From Sorangium cellulosum (GTDB lineage Bacteria > Myxococcota_A > Polyangia > Polyangiales > Polyangiaceae), in contig NZ_CP012673.1 in assembly GCF_002950945.1 (NCBI RefSeq), forward strand, positions 10,058,501 through 10,122,500: a DNA stretch of 64,000 bases, written 5' to 3'. Of the stretch, positions 7,771 to 16,400 are shown piece by piece. Numbering within the stretch: the stretch's first letter is position 1; each line of letters begins with the position of its first letter. The notes below the pieces were generated by a model. It saw nothing but the letters and a program-made list of their open reading frames with translations, was not told the origin of the DNA and did no database searches. Position numbers and translations under genes: made by a program.

Positions 7771-9044
7771 CGGCCTGCCCCGGGTCCACGGCGCGGGCGG
7801 CGCCGCCATCGGAGCGCGAGCCCGCCCACGGCGAGCAGGGAAAGGGCGCCCCCGCCGTACGGCGCGGGCCCCGTCGCGCAGGCGCAGGCCCCGCCGCGCA
7901 CCTCGTCGCCCGGCTGGATCCCCGGGTCGTCGGGTCCGCCGGGCCCGCCGGCCCCGCTCGACGCCGAGCCGGAGACGCATCGGCCGGTCGGGGCGCAGCG
8001 CTCGCCCGCGCCGCACTGGTCGCCGCCGAGCGTGCACGCGGTGCACTGGCCGTCCACACACACGAGGTCCCCGCAGTCGTCGTTCGACGTGCAGGTGCCC
8101 GAGGCCACGGGCACACACCGCCCGTCGGGCAGGCAGTCCTCGCCCGCGTCGCAGTCCACGTCCTCGTAACACGACACCGGCAGCACGCAGTCGCCGCTGA
8201 CGCAGACGCCGTTGCCGGCGCAGTCGTCGTCGCTGCTGCAGCCCGACGGCGTCACGACCACGTCCGGCACCCGGTCATCGTCCGCGTCCGCGGGCACACA
8301 CGGGGCGGCGATCCCGACGTCGAGATCGCCCGGCCCGAGCGCCGCCGCGGCGTTCACCGAGCGGAAGTACAGGTTCGCGTCGCACGTCGAGGACACGCTC
8401 ACCACGCCGAGCTCGATCGACGCCTGCGTATACCCGCGGTTCGCCTGGTTGATCAGCACCGGGTCGATGTCCACCCCCGCCTCGATCGACACCTGCGTCT
8501 CCATCAGCGGGGTCTCCACGTAGGCCCCCGCCTCGAAGGTCCAGAACCCCGCGCGCGTGCCGTCGCCCTTCACGCCGAGCACGTACTCGTACCCGCCCGG
8601 CGAGCTGTCCTCCGTGAACTGCGGGTTGAGCACCGTCTCCGCGGGCGGGCCTCCGGCCGGGCCCCCGGTCCCCTGGTTCCGGTCGGCGTCGATGAACACG
8701 AACAGCGTGACGTCGGCGCTGATCGAGACCTGCTGCGACACGTACGCGCGCGCCCAGAGCCGCCCCGCGTCGGCGACCGCGTACGCCGTACGGAAGTCGA
8801 TCGCCTGCTCCGGCTCGTCGAAGGTGTCGCCGTCGCCGGCGACGTCCTCGTTCCCGAACGGCCAGTGCGGCTCGCCCGTCTCGTCGACCGCGACGATCTC
8901 GTCGAGGATCGGCGACATCCGTCCGCCGGTCCACGTCTGCGCGGCAGAGGTCCCTGCCCCGAGCGCGACCGCAAGCGCCGCCCCCAGAGCCAGCGGCGCA
9001 GCGAACGAGCGCCGCCTTACGCACCCATCTCGGTGATGTGCCAT
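7767..9044 (-). CDS. Surface protein with Cys-rich modules and MYXO-CTERM-like tail
   Basis: 425 residues. Signal peptide (APLALGAALAVALGAGTSAAQ), a beta-rich domain (about 40-245), then Cys-rich modules of the CSSDDDCAGNGVCVSGDC / CDAGEDCLPDGRC kind. The C-terminus is Gly/Cys, a hydrophobic helix (GGALSLLAVGGLALRW) and a basic end (RRRPRRG), the arrangement of the MYXO-CTERM sorting signal of myxobacterial surface proteins. ATG 9044 is the first start giving a signal peptide. A GAGG lies about 12 bases upstream. It is the first gene of a two-gene unit with the OmpA-like protein, to which it is joined by a 4-bp overlap. Confidence 0.78.
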   Translation of the reverse strand: MAHHRDGCVRRRSFAAPLALGAALAVALGAGTSAAQTWTGGRMSPILDEIVAVDETGEPHWPFGNEDVAGDGDTFDEPEQAIDFRTAYAVADAGRLWARAYVSQQVSISADVTLFVFIDADRNQGTGGPAGGPPAETVLNPQFTEDSSPGGYEYVLGVKGDGTRAGFWTFEAGAYVETPLMETQVSIEAGVDIDPVLINQANRGYTQASIELGVVSVSSTCDANLYFRSVNAAAALGPGDLDVGIAAPCVPADADDDRVPDVVVTPSGCSSDDDCAGNGVCVSGDCVLPVSCYEDVDCDAGEDCLPDGRCVPVASGTCTSNDDCGDLVCVDGQCTACTLGGDQCGAGERCAPTGRCVSGSASSGAGGPGGPDDPGIQPGDEVRGGACACATGPAPYGGGALSLLAVGGLALRWRRRPRRGPGAGR

Positions 9045-9165
9045 GGCGCGAGCATCCTCGCACAAGTCGCCGCAACCATTACAAATGAAAGGCGATCTGC
9101 GCAGAGGGTGCGCAGGGGTGCGCCCCGGCGCACCTCGCACCGGGCTTGGCCGCGGGCCCGGTTTC

Positions 9166-9190
9166 TGTAACTGTCCATCGGTCAGTTACA
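9166..9190. promoter_or_regulatory. Perfect 8-bp dyad in a divergent promoter region
   Basis: TGTAACTG at 9166-9173 and its exact complement CAGTTACA at 9183-9190 are separated by nine bases. The dyad lies 122 bases before the leftward MYXO-CTERM gene and 88 bases before the rightward M1 peptidase gene. Size and placement suit an operator for a dimeric regulator of the TetR kind. No regulator gene is adjacent. Confidence 0.5.
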
Positions 9191-9278
9191 TGCCGCCGCG
9201 TCGATCTGCGGCGCCAGGGGCGCACCGATCCAGCGCGCCCGGCCCGTGAAATCCACCCCTGCCCCCCGAGTACACCGG

Positions 9279-11777
9279 ATGCACCGCCCTGCTCAGAACC
9301 ACCGCCCCGGAGCGTTCCGGCTGGCCTGCCTGCTCCTCCCCGCGCTCGCCGCCGCGTGCTCCGACGGCGGCCCGCCGCCGCTCGAGGGGAGCGCGTTCGA
9401 CGTCGAGCGCTACGACCTCCGGGGCGAGTTCGACTGGGAGCGGAGCCGCCTCGTCGCGACGCTCGACCTGACCTTCTCGCTCACGGGCGACGGCCCCCGG
9501 GCCGTCGTCCTCGACAGCGCCGTCGAGGTCACGGAGGTCCGGCTGAAGGGCGGCGGGGTGCTCCCGCACGCCGTCGATCACGCGCGCGCCGATCTCGCGA
9601 TCGACCTCGCGGCCGTGCCCGAGGCGGCGCGCCGCGCGCCGATCGCCGTCGAGATCGACTACGAGGCGCCCGCGGGCGAGGCGCTCCGCGCCGTCCCGGC
9701 GCGCCTCGGCGATCCGGTCGCCGTGCGCGCCATCTACACGATCTCCGAGCCGCTCGCCGCGTCGCGGTGGATGCCGTGCCACAACGCGCCCTCGGACCGG
9801 GCGCTCTTCTCGGTCGCCATGCGCGTCGGCCCCGGCGAGACGATGATCGCGAACGGCGACCTCACCGCCGACGACGACCTCGGCGCCTCGGGCCGCCTCG
9901 TCCGTTACGAGACCACCTACCCGCTGCCGGCCTACCTCATGGCGTTCGCGATCAGCGACTTCGAGGTGGAGCGCGCGACGAAGGGCGACCTCCCCCTCTC
10001 GGTCTGGCGCCGCCGCGGGCTGCCCGGCGACGCGCGCGGGACGCTCGACGAGCTCGCGCGCGCGATCGACCGCTTCGAGGAGCTGCTCGTCCCGTACCCC
10101 TTCGAGAAGTACGCGCTCGTGCTGCTGCCGGATTTCTCGGTCGGCGGGGTCGAGCACGCGAGCGTCACCTTCCAGCGCGAGGAGCGGAGCACGCAGCCCT
10201 CGCTCGCCTCCGACCTCCTGCTCGCCGCGCACGAGCTCGCGCACCAGTGGTTCGGCGACCTCGTGACGGTGAGGACCTGGGACGACCTGTGGATCAAGGA
10301 GGGCATGGCGACGCTGCTCCAGCAGGAGGGCGTGCGCGATCACGCGGACGAGAGCGGCGCGGGCACGCTGAACGGCGACGAGCTCGGCGCCGCGGAGGGC
10401 GAGGCCGCGCGCGACGTGTCGCTCGAGCCGGACGAGAAGTACACGAGCGGCCCCTACGGCCGCGCCGCCTGGGTGCTCACCCAGATCCGCAGCCTCGTCG
10501 GCGAGGACGCCTTCTGGTCGGCGCTGCGCGGGGTCCTCGAGCGGCACCGCTTCGGCAGCGTCGGCACCGACGAGCTCCTCGACGCCTTCGCGCCGGCGCT
10601 CGGCCCCGACGCGACGGCCCGCGCCCGCCGCGCCGTGACGGCCAGGGCCCTCCCGCGGCTCACCGTCGAGCCCGCGCCGTCCGGCGGCGCGTTCGTCACG
10701 CTCCTCGACCCGGACGGCGCCCTCGTCGCGCCCCTCGACGTCGCCTGGGTCGCCGGCGACGGCCTCACCCGCGCGCAGCCCCTCGCGCCCGGCGAGCGCG
10801 TCGCGCTCGCGCCGCAGCACCCCTCCGAGCTCCTCGTCGTCGATCCGCTGGACCGCCACCCCGAGCGGGCCTTCCTGGCCACGAAGCGCGATCGCGACGG
10901 CTACGCCGCGAGCCTCGCCCCGCTTCGCGCGCCCGCGGACCCCGCGGCCGTCCCGCACTTCCTCGACGCCGGCGGCGCGCACCAGCTCGCCGCGCTCCGG
11001 GACGGGCTGCCGCGGGGGCTCGCGCCCGAGGAGCTCGAGGCCTTCGTCGCGGGCCTCGACGCCGACGCGGCCAGGGCCGTGGCGCTCGCGGCCGCGTGCG
11101 AGGCCGCGAGCGCGCCGGGCCTCGACGAGAAGGCCCGCGCCGCGTGGGCGCGCGCGCTCACCGCCCTCTTCTCGGGCGCGGCGTACAGCTACGGGCTCGA
11201 CGACGTCGAGAGCTACGCGGCGTGCAGCGCCGTCGTCTCGCCCGAGGCCCTGTTCGCCGACGACTGGTCCGCGCTGGAGGCCGGGCTCGCGTCCGGCGGC
11301 GTCTCCGACGCGCGGCTCCTGTTCCTGTCCAAGTTCGTCCTGCCCGAGGCCCGGGCGCTCGCCGCGTGGGGGCCGGTCGCGCTGAGGTCGAGCACGCTGC
11401 GCTCGCGCCTGCTCGCGGTCCGGCACCTCGCGACGTACCTCGATCGGCTCGACCCGGCCGCGCTGCCCGCGTGGCGCGCCTTCTTCGCCAGCGTCCTCGA
11501 GGCGACCGACGTCGCCGAGGTGCTCCGCGCCGATCTGCGCGCCGTGGTCGCGTCCGCGGGGCCCGCCGCGGCGGACAACCAGGACGCGCTCGCGGGGCTC
11601 GGCCGGGTCCTCCGCGCGCGCGACGCCCGCTCCGTCCACGCCGAAGCCGCGTGCGCCGCGTTCGCGCTGACGCGCGGCGACCGGATGGCCTGGGACCGGT
11701 TCGTCGCCGGCGTCGCGGGCGCCCCCCTGAGCGATCTCCCCGCCCTCGTGCTGCAAGATCCCGCGCGCTGCCGCTGA
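9279..11777 (+). CDS. M1-family metallopeptidase lipoprotein
   Basis: 832 residues from ATG 9279. The lipoprotein signal is ACLLLPALAAAC. The gluzincin zinc site HELAH (from H318) is followed 18 residues later by the third ligand in IKEGMA, as in aminopeptidase N. The region equivalent to the substrate-binding GAMEN motif reads GGVEHAS, so the usual MEN is not kept. The C-terminal half has Ala-rich helices like the ERAP1-type domain. It is predicted to trim peptides outside the inner membrane. An in-frame GTG at 9246 lacks a better ribosome site. Alone on its strand, with the dyad at 9166-9190 upstream. Confidence 0.88.
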   Translation: MHRPAQNHRPGAFRLACLLLPALAAACSDGGPPPLEGSAFDVERYDLRGEFDWERSRLVATLDLTFSLTGDGPRAVVLDSAVEVTEVRLKGGGVLPHAVDHARADLAIDLAAVPEAARRAPIAVEIDYEAPAGEALRAVPARLGDPVAVRAIYTISEPLAASRWMPCHNAPSDRALFSVAMRVGPGETMIANGDLTADDDLGASGRLVRYETTYPLPAYLMAFAISDFEVERATKGDLPLSVWRRRGLPGDARGTLDELARAIDRFEELLVPYPFEKYALVLLPDFSVGGVEHASVTFQREERSTQPSLASDLLLAAHELAHQWFGDLVTVRTWDDLWIKEGMATLLQQEGVRDHADESGAGTLNGDELGAAEGEAARDVSLEPDEKYTSGPYGRAAWVLTQIRSLVGEDAFWSALRGVLERHRFGSVGTDELLDAFAPALGPDATARARRAVTARALPRLTVEPAPSGGAFVTLLDPDGALVAPLDVAWVAGDGLTRAQPLAPGERVALAPQHPSELLVVDPLDRHPERAFLATKRDRDGYAASLAPLRAPADPAAVPHFLDAGGAHQLAALRDGLPRGLAPEELEAFVAGLDADAARAVALAAACEAASAPGLDEKARAAWARALTALFSGAAYSYGLDDVESYAACSAVVSPEALFADDWSALEAGLASGGVSDARLLFLSKFVLPEARALAAWGPVALRSSTLRSRLLAVRHLATYLDRLDPAALPAWRAFFASVLEATDVAEVLRADLRAVVASAGPAAADNQDALAGLGRVLRARDARSVHAEAACAAFALTRGDRMAWDRFVAGVAGAPLSDLPALVLQDPARCR

Positions 11778-11832
11778 ACCTCGCCAGCGCGCCGCCTGCG
11801 CGCAGGCGACGTGCTGCTAGACTCGCCGGCCC

Positions 11833-12450
11833 ATGCCGGAGCTCATCGATCTCCTTCGCCAGAACGCCCCGGTCGCCCGCGTCGCGGAGTACCTCGACGG
11901 GCTGACGCACGACGAGCGCCTCCGCGCCCTCTCGACCACCACGCGCGCGGATCAGCGCGCGCTGTACAACGCCGCGAGCGCGGCGCCAGCGCTCACGCTC
12001 GACTTCTTCGTCCCGAGCGGCACCCCGCGCCGCGTGGCGGTCCATCACAAGGGGAGGAACAGCCTCCCTCTCCCCTCCCCACTCCGCTTCTTCGAGAAGC
12101 GGTTTGCCCTGCCCGAGGACGGGAGCGCCCGCCTCTTCGGTTACAACGAGGGACTCACGCGCTCCTGGATCGGCCCGGGCTTCTTCGTCGCCGTCCCCAC
12201 GGCCGGCAACCTCGCCTGGCAGGAGCGCGGCGCGGTGGTGATCGACTACTTCCAGGTCCCTGACGGCCCCGTGCCCGACGGCTGGCCCAGGGTCGTGCCG
12301 AACAGCAAGGGGCTCCAGTCCGTCGTCTACGACGGAACGCGCGACTTCATGCGCCGGGTCTCGAAGGACGTCTCGATCGGCGCGGCGTTCAAGGGCGAGA
12401 AGGCGCTCGATCATTACTTCACGCTCTGCCGGGAGCCCGGCGGGGCGTAA
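11833..12450 (+). CDS. Conserved-looking hypothetical protein
   Basis: 205 residues, no signal peptide, no membrane helix. The start MPELIDLLRQNAPVARVAEY and the segment LTHDERLRALSTTTRADQR are helical; the middle is beta-rich with aromatic clusters. I recognise no family. TAGACT (11818-11823) resembles a -10 element and would place the transcript start within a few bases of ATG 11833, so the message may be nearly leaderless. A perfect 8-bp palindrome CGCCTGCG/CGCAGGCG (11793-11808) lies between it and the M1 gene and may help end the upstream transcript. Confidence 0.65.
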   Translation: MPELIDLLRQNAPVARVAEYLDGLTHDERLRALSTTTRADQRALYNAASAAPALTLDFFVPSGTPRRVAVHHKGRNSLPLPSPLRFFEKRFALPEDGSARLFGYNEGLTRSWIGPGFFVAVPTAGNLAWQERGAVVIDYFQVPDGPVPDGWPRVVPNSKGLQSVVYDGTRDFMRRVSKDVSIGAAFKGEKALDHYFTLCREPGGA

Positions 12451-12471
12451 CACGCGCCGGCTCCGCGCCTC

Positions 12472-12545
12472 GCCGGGCCGCTCGATCAACGTGTGCGGGC
12501 GGCCCGTGGCCGGGCCGCTCGGCCAACGTGTGCGGGCGGCCCGTG
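12472..12545. repeat. Two tandem 37-bp direct repeats
   Basis: 12472-12508 and 12509-12545 are identical except for two adjacent bases (AT versus GC). The unit contains its own partial dyad, GGGCCG...CGGCCC. It lies between the stops of two convergent genes, 22 bases after the left one. Confidence 0.85.
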
Positions 12546-12555
12546 GCCCGGCGGG

Positions 12556-13221
12556 TCAGTTGGGCCGCGTCGCCCCCGGCAGCCGCGCGATCAGCCCTTT
12601 TCGCAAGAGCCCCACCTTGTTCCGCATCGCGGCGACCTGCTGCCGCATCCCGTCCGCCTGCTCGGCGAGATCGACGATGCCGGCCGCGGTCGCCGCCTGC
12701 GCGAGCTCGCGCGCGTCGTCGGCGAGGCGCCCCATGCGCCCCTCCACCTCGTCCATCGCCGCGACCACCTCGGCGATCTGCTCCGGGCTGGTCGCGTCGC
12801 GCTGGCGCGCCGCGGTCTCCTGCACGAGCTGGTTGATGCCCCGCCCCTCCTCGCCGAGCGCCGCGAAGCGCTGGAACAGCTCGCCGAGCTGCTCCGCCCG
12901 CCGCTTGATCTCCTCGCCGCGCGCCGCGAGCGCCGTGGCGGTCGCCTCGTGGCGATCGCGCGCCGCGGCGATGGCCGCGATCAGCGACCCGAGCGCCACG
13001 CTCACGCGCTGCTGCGCCTCCGCGGCCTCGGTCGTCGACTTCGCGGCGCGCTCGATCCCCTTGCGCGTCTCGAGGGACATCCTCCGCGCGGCGTCCGCGA
13101 GCTCCTCGAAGCGGGAGAGCTCGCGCTCGAGCGCGCGCGCCGCCTCCGCCAGCTCGCCGTCGCCCTTGCCGTGCTCCTCTCGCCCGCCCACGCCGCGGCC
13201 ATTTTTTTCGCGTTTGCTCAC
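12556..13221 (-). CDS. Soluble coiled-coil protein of unknown function
   Basis: 221 residues from GTG 13221, with GAGAG a few bases upstream. After a basic, Gly-rich head (SKREKNGRGVGG) the protein is almost entirely helical with heptad-like Ala/Leu/Glu spacing: LAEAARALERELSRFEELAD, KSTTEAAEAQQRV, AALGEEGRGINQLVQE. No membrane segment is present. It resembles the signalling-helix part of chemoreceptors in general character, but no receptor hairpin is recognisable. Its divergent neighbour is a CheB-CheR hybrid kinase, so a chemosensory-type role is possible but unproven. Confidence 0.6.
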   Translation of the reverse strand: MSKREKNGRGVGGREEHGKGDGELAEAARALERELSRFEELADAARRMSLETRKGIERAAKSTTEAAEAQQRVSVALGSLIAAIAAARDRHEATATALAARGEEIKRRAEQLGELFQRFAALGEEGRGINQLVQETAARQRDATSPEQIAEVVAAMDEVEGRMGRLADDARELAQAATAAGIVDLAEQADGMRQQVAAMRNKVGLLRKGLIARLPGATRPN

Positions 13222-13451
13222 GTTTTCGCTCTCGCCGCCCCTCACGTCTGGCCGTGCGCGGCGACAGCATCCTGCCCGATCACCGGCCCGCGCGGCAGCC
13301 CCCTGCGCTGCTCCGGCGCGCGTGTGTGGCGGCCTCGAGCGTGGCGTGTCGCCGGACACCTGCGCCTGCGCGGCGCGCGTGGTACCAGGTAGCTCCTTAC
13401 GCGCCTGTCCGGTATCCTGAAGACCCCGATTGCCCTTGCGCTCTGTTGTCC

Positions 13452-16400
13452 ATGAGAACGAAGAACAGCAGCCGCGCCAGGCGGCCCCCCAGCAGGAAAA
13501 AGAAGGCGTCGACAGCGCAGCTCGGGCCGAAGCCAGAGGGGCAACCTCTTCGTCCTCCCGCCGCGGGCGCCCCTCCGGCCGCGGGCGCACCTCCGTCCGC
13601 GGGCGCACCTCCCGCCGCAGGCGCGGCGGCGCCTGCCCCGCCCGCGGCCATCGCCGCGTGCCACCCCACCTATGTCGTCGGGATCGGCTCCTCCGCGGGG
13701 GGGCTCGAGGCGCTCCGGGTCCTCATCGGCGGCCTCACGAAGGCCGACAGGATGAGCCTCATCATCGTCCAGCACCTCGCCCCGCAGCACCGCAGTCGGC
13801 TGGTCGAGATCATCAGCCACGCCACGTCGCTGAACGTCAAGGAGGTCGACGAGGGCGAGATCCTCTGCGCGAACACCGTCTACGTGACCCCGCCCAACGC
13901 GGATGTGGTCGTCGACGGCCACGTCCTCCTCCTGCGGCAGCCGGAGAACAAGGTGGGCCCGAAGCCCTCGGTCGACCTGTTCTTCCGGTCGCTCGCCGAG
14001 CATTTCGGCGAGAACGCCATCGGCGTGATCCTCTCGGGAACGGGGAGCGACGGCGCCCAGGGCCTGCGCGCGATCAAGGCCGCCGGCGGGGTGACCATCT
14101 GCCAGACCCCGGAGTCGGCCAAGTACGACGGCATGCCGCGCGCCGCGAGGCAGACCGGCGCCGTCGATCTCGAGATCTCCCTCGAGGAGATGGCCAGTCG
14201 GCTCAGCAAGTTCAACGAGCTCGCCGGCCGCGAGGACCAGGCGGAGAGCCCGCTCCGGCTGCACAGCCTCAGCCAGCAGGACCCGTACCAGAGCATCCTG
14301 TCCTTCCTGGAGACGACGAGCCGGGTCAACTTCGCGAAATACAAGCAGTCCACCGTCCGCCGGCGCATCGAGCGGCGCGTCGTCGCCACGCACTGCGAGT
14401 CGATCGAGGTCTACGCCGACTACCTCCGCGTCCGCCCCGAGGAGGGCCGGCTCCTCTTCCAGGACATCCTCATCTCGGTCACCTCTTTTTTCCGGGATGA
14501 CGCCTCGTTCAAGGCCCTCGGCGCCGCGCTCGCGGAGCGGATCGCCGGCAAGCGCAGCGGCGACAGCTTCCGCGCCTGGGTCGTCGGCTGCGCCACGGGC
14601 GAGGAGGCCTACTCGATCGCCATCCTCATCTTCGAGGCGCTCGCGAAGATGAACAAGCAGCTCAGCGTCCAGATCTTCGCCACGGACATCGACGAGCAGG
14701 CGATGTCCGTCGCGCGCAAGGGGCTCTACCAGAAGGCCGCGGTCGCCGACATCCCCCCCAGGCTGCGGTCCAGGTACTTCGACGAGCAGGATCAGTGGTT
14801 CAGGGTCAAGGACTACATCCGCGACGCCATCGTCTTCGCCCGCCACGACGTCGCCCAGGATCCGCCTTTCCTCAAGCTGGATCTCATCTCGTGCCGCAAC
14901 GTCTTGATCTACTTCAACAACCACCTCCAGGAGCACACGCTCAAGACGTTCCATTTCGCGCTCGACAACCGGGGCATCCTGTTCCTCGGCAAATCGGAGA
15001 CCGCGACGACCGCGAGCGACCTGTTCGAGCTCACCGACAAGAACGCGAAGATGTTCGCGCGCTCGCCCAAGCGGGGCGCCCTCCCGCGGTCGTACTCGAG
15101 GCAGGAGTACAACCGCGAGAGCGCGCTCATCACGAAGGATCGCCAGTCCACCACGGTCATGGATCTCTTCAACTCCATGGTGAGCGGCTTCGCGCCGGAC
15201 TCGGTCCTGGTCGACGACAACTACCGGGTGCGGCACGTCTACGGGAACGCCAACCGGTATCTGAACTTCCCGAAGGGCGAGCCCACCGTCTCTCTCCAGA
15301 AGCTGCTCCCGTCCGAGGTGGCGATCGAGCTGACCGCGCTGCTCCACCGGGCCACGCGGTCGCAGCACGCCGCGCGGGGCGGCCAGCGGCACGAGTTCAT
15401 CGTCGACCGCGAGCCGCAGAAGATCCAGCTCGTCGTGGTCCCGCTCACCTCCGACGGCCGCACCGAGTTCATCATCTGCTTCAGCCCGGTGCCGCCCGCC
15501 CCGCCCCGCTCGGTCAAGGCGCAGAAGGGCGCGCTCCGCCTCCCGCCGGACGAGCGCACGCGGCGGCTCGAGCAGGAGCTCGCCACCGTGCGGGAGCACC
15601 TCCAGACCATCGTCGAGGAGCACGACACCGCGAGCGAGGAGCTCCAGGCCCTCAACGAGGAGCTCCAGTCGGCCAACGAGGAGCTCCAGTCGACCAACGA
15701 GGAGCTCGAGACCACGAACGAGGAGCTCCAGTCGGCGAACGAGGAGCTCACGACGTTGAACCAGGAGATCAACGTCAAGTCCGCCGAGCTGATGACGCTC
15801 AACCAGCGGCTCGTCGCCATCCAGAACGCGATCGCCTATCCCTTGCTCGTCGTCGACAAGGGCCTCCGGCTGACGGACTACAACCCTGCGGCCCGTCACC
15901 TGTTCCGCATCTCGGAGGTGGATCGCGGCCAGCACATCCGCGCCGCCCTCTCGCACCTCAACGTCCAGCGCGTGCTCGACATGATCCAGGAGAGCATGCA
16001 CGAGCGGCGCCCCCTGAGGCTCCAGCTGGAGATCCTCGACCGGCACTTCGAGGCGCGGCTGCAGCTCATCGAGGGGGCGAAGGGCGCGGTGGAAGGGGCC
16101 GTCGTGAGCTTCGTCGACAACACCGAGCTCATGCACGCGCTCACCCAGAGCCGGGTCAGCAAGGAGCGGCTCTCCGCCATCCTCGACAACACGCCGGCGC
16201 TCGTGACCATGAAGGACTCGCTCGGCGCTTACGTCTACGTCAACCATCGCTTCTGCGACGTCCTCGGGCGCTCCGAGCGGGACGTGCTGGGGAGGACGGA
16301 CGAGGAGCTGTTCGGGGCCAGGACCGGCGCGGCGCTGCGGGAGCGCGATTTCGAGGTGCTCAAGAGCCGCGCGCCCGTGTGGCAGGAGGAGAGCCTGCAT

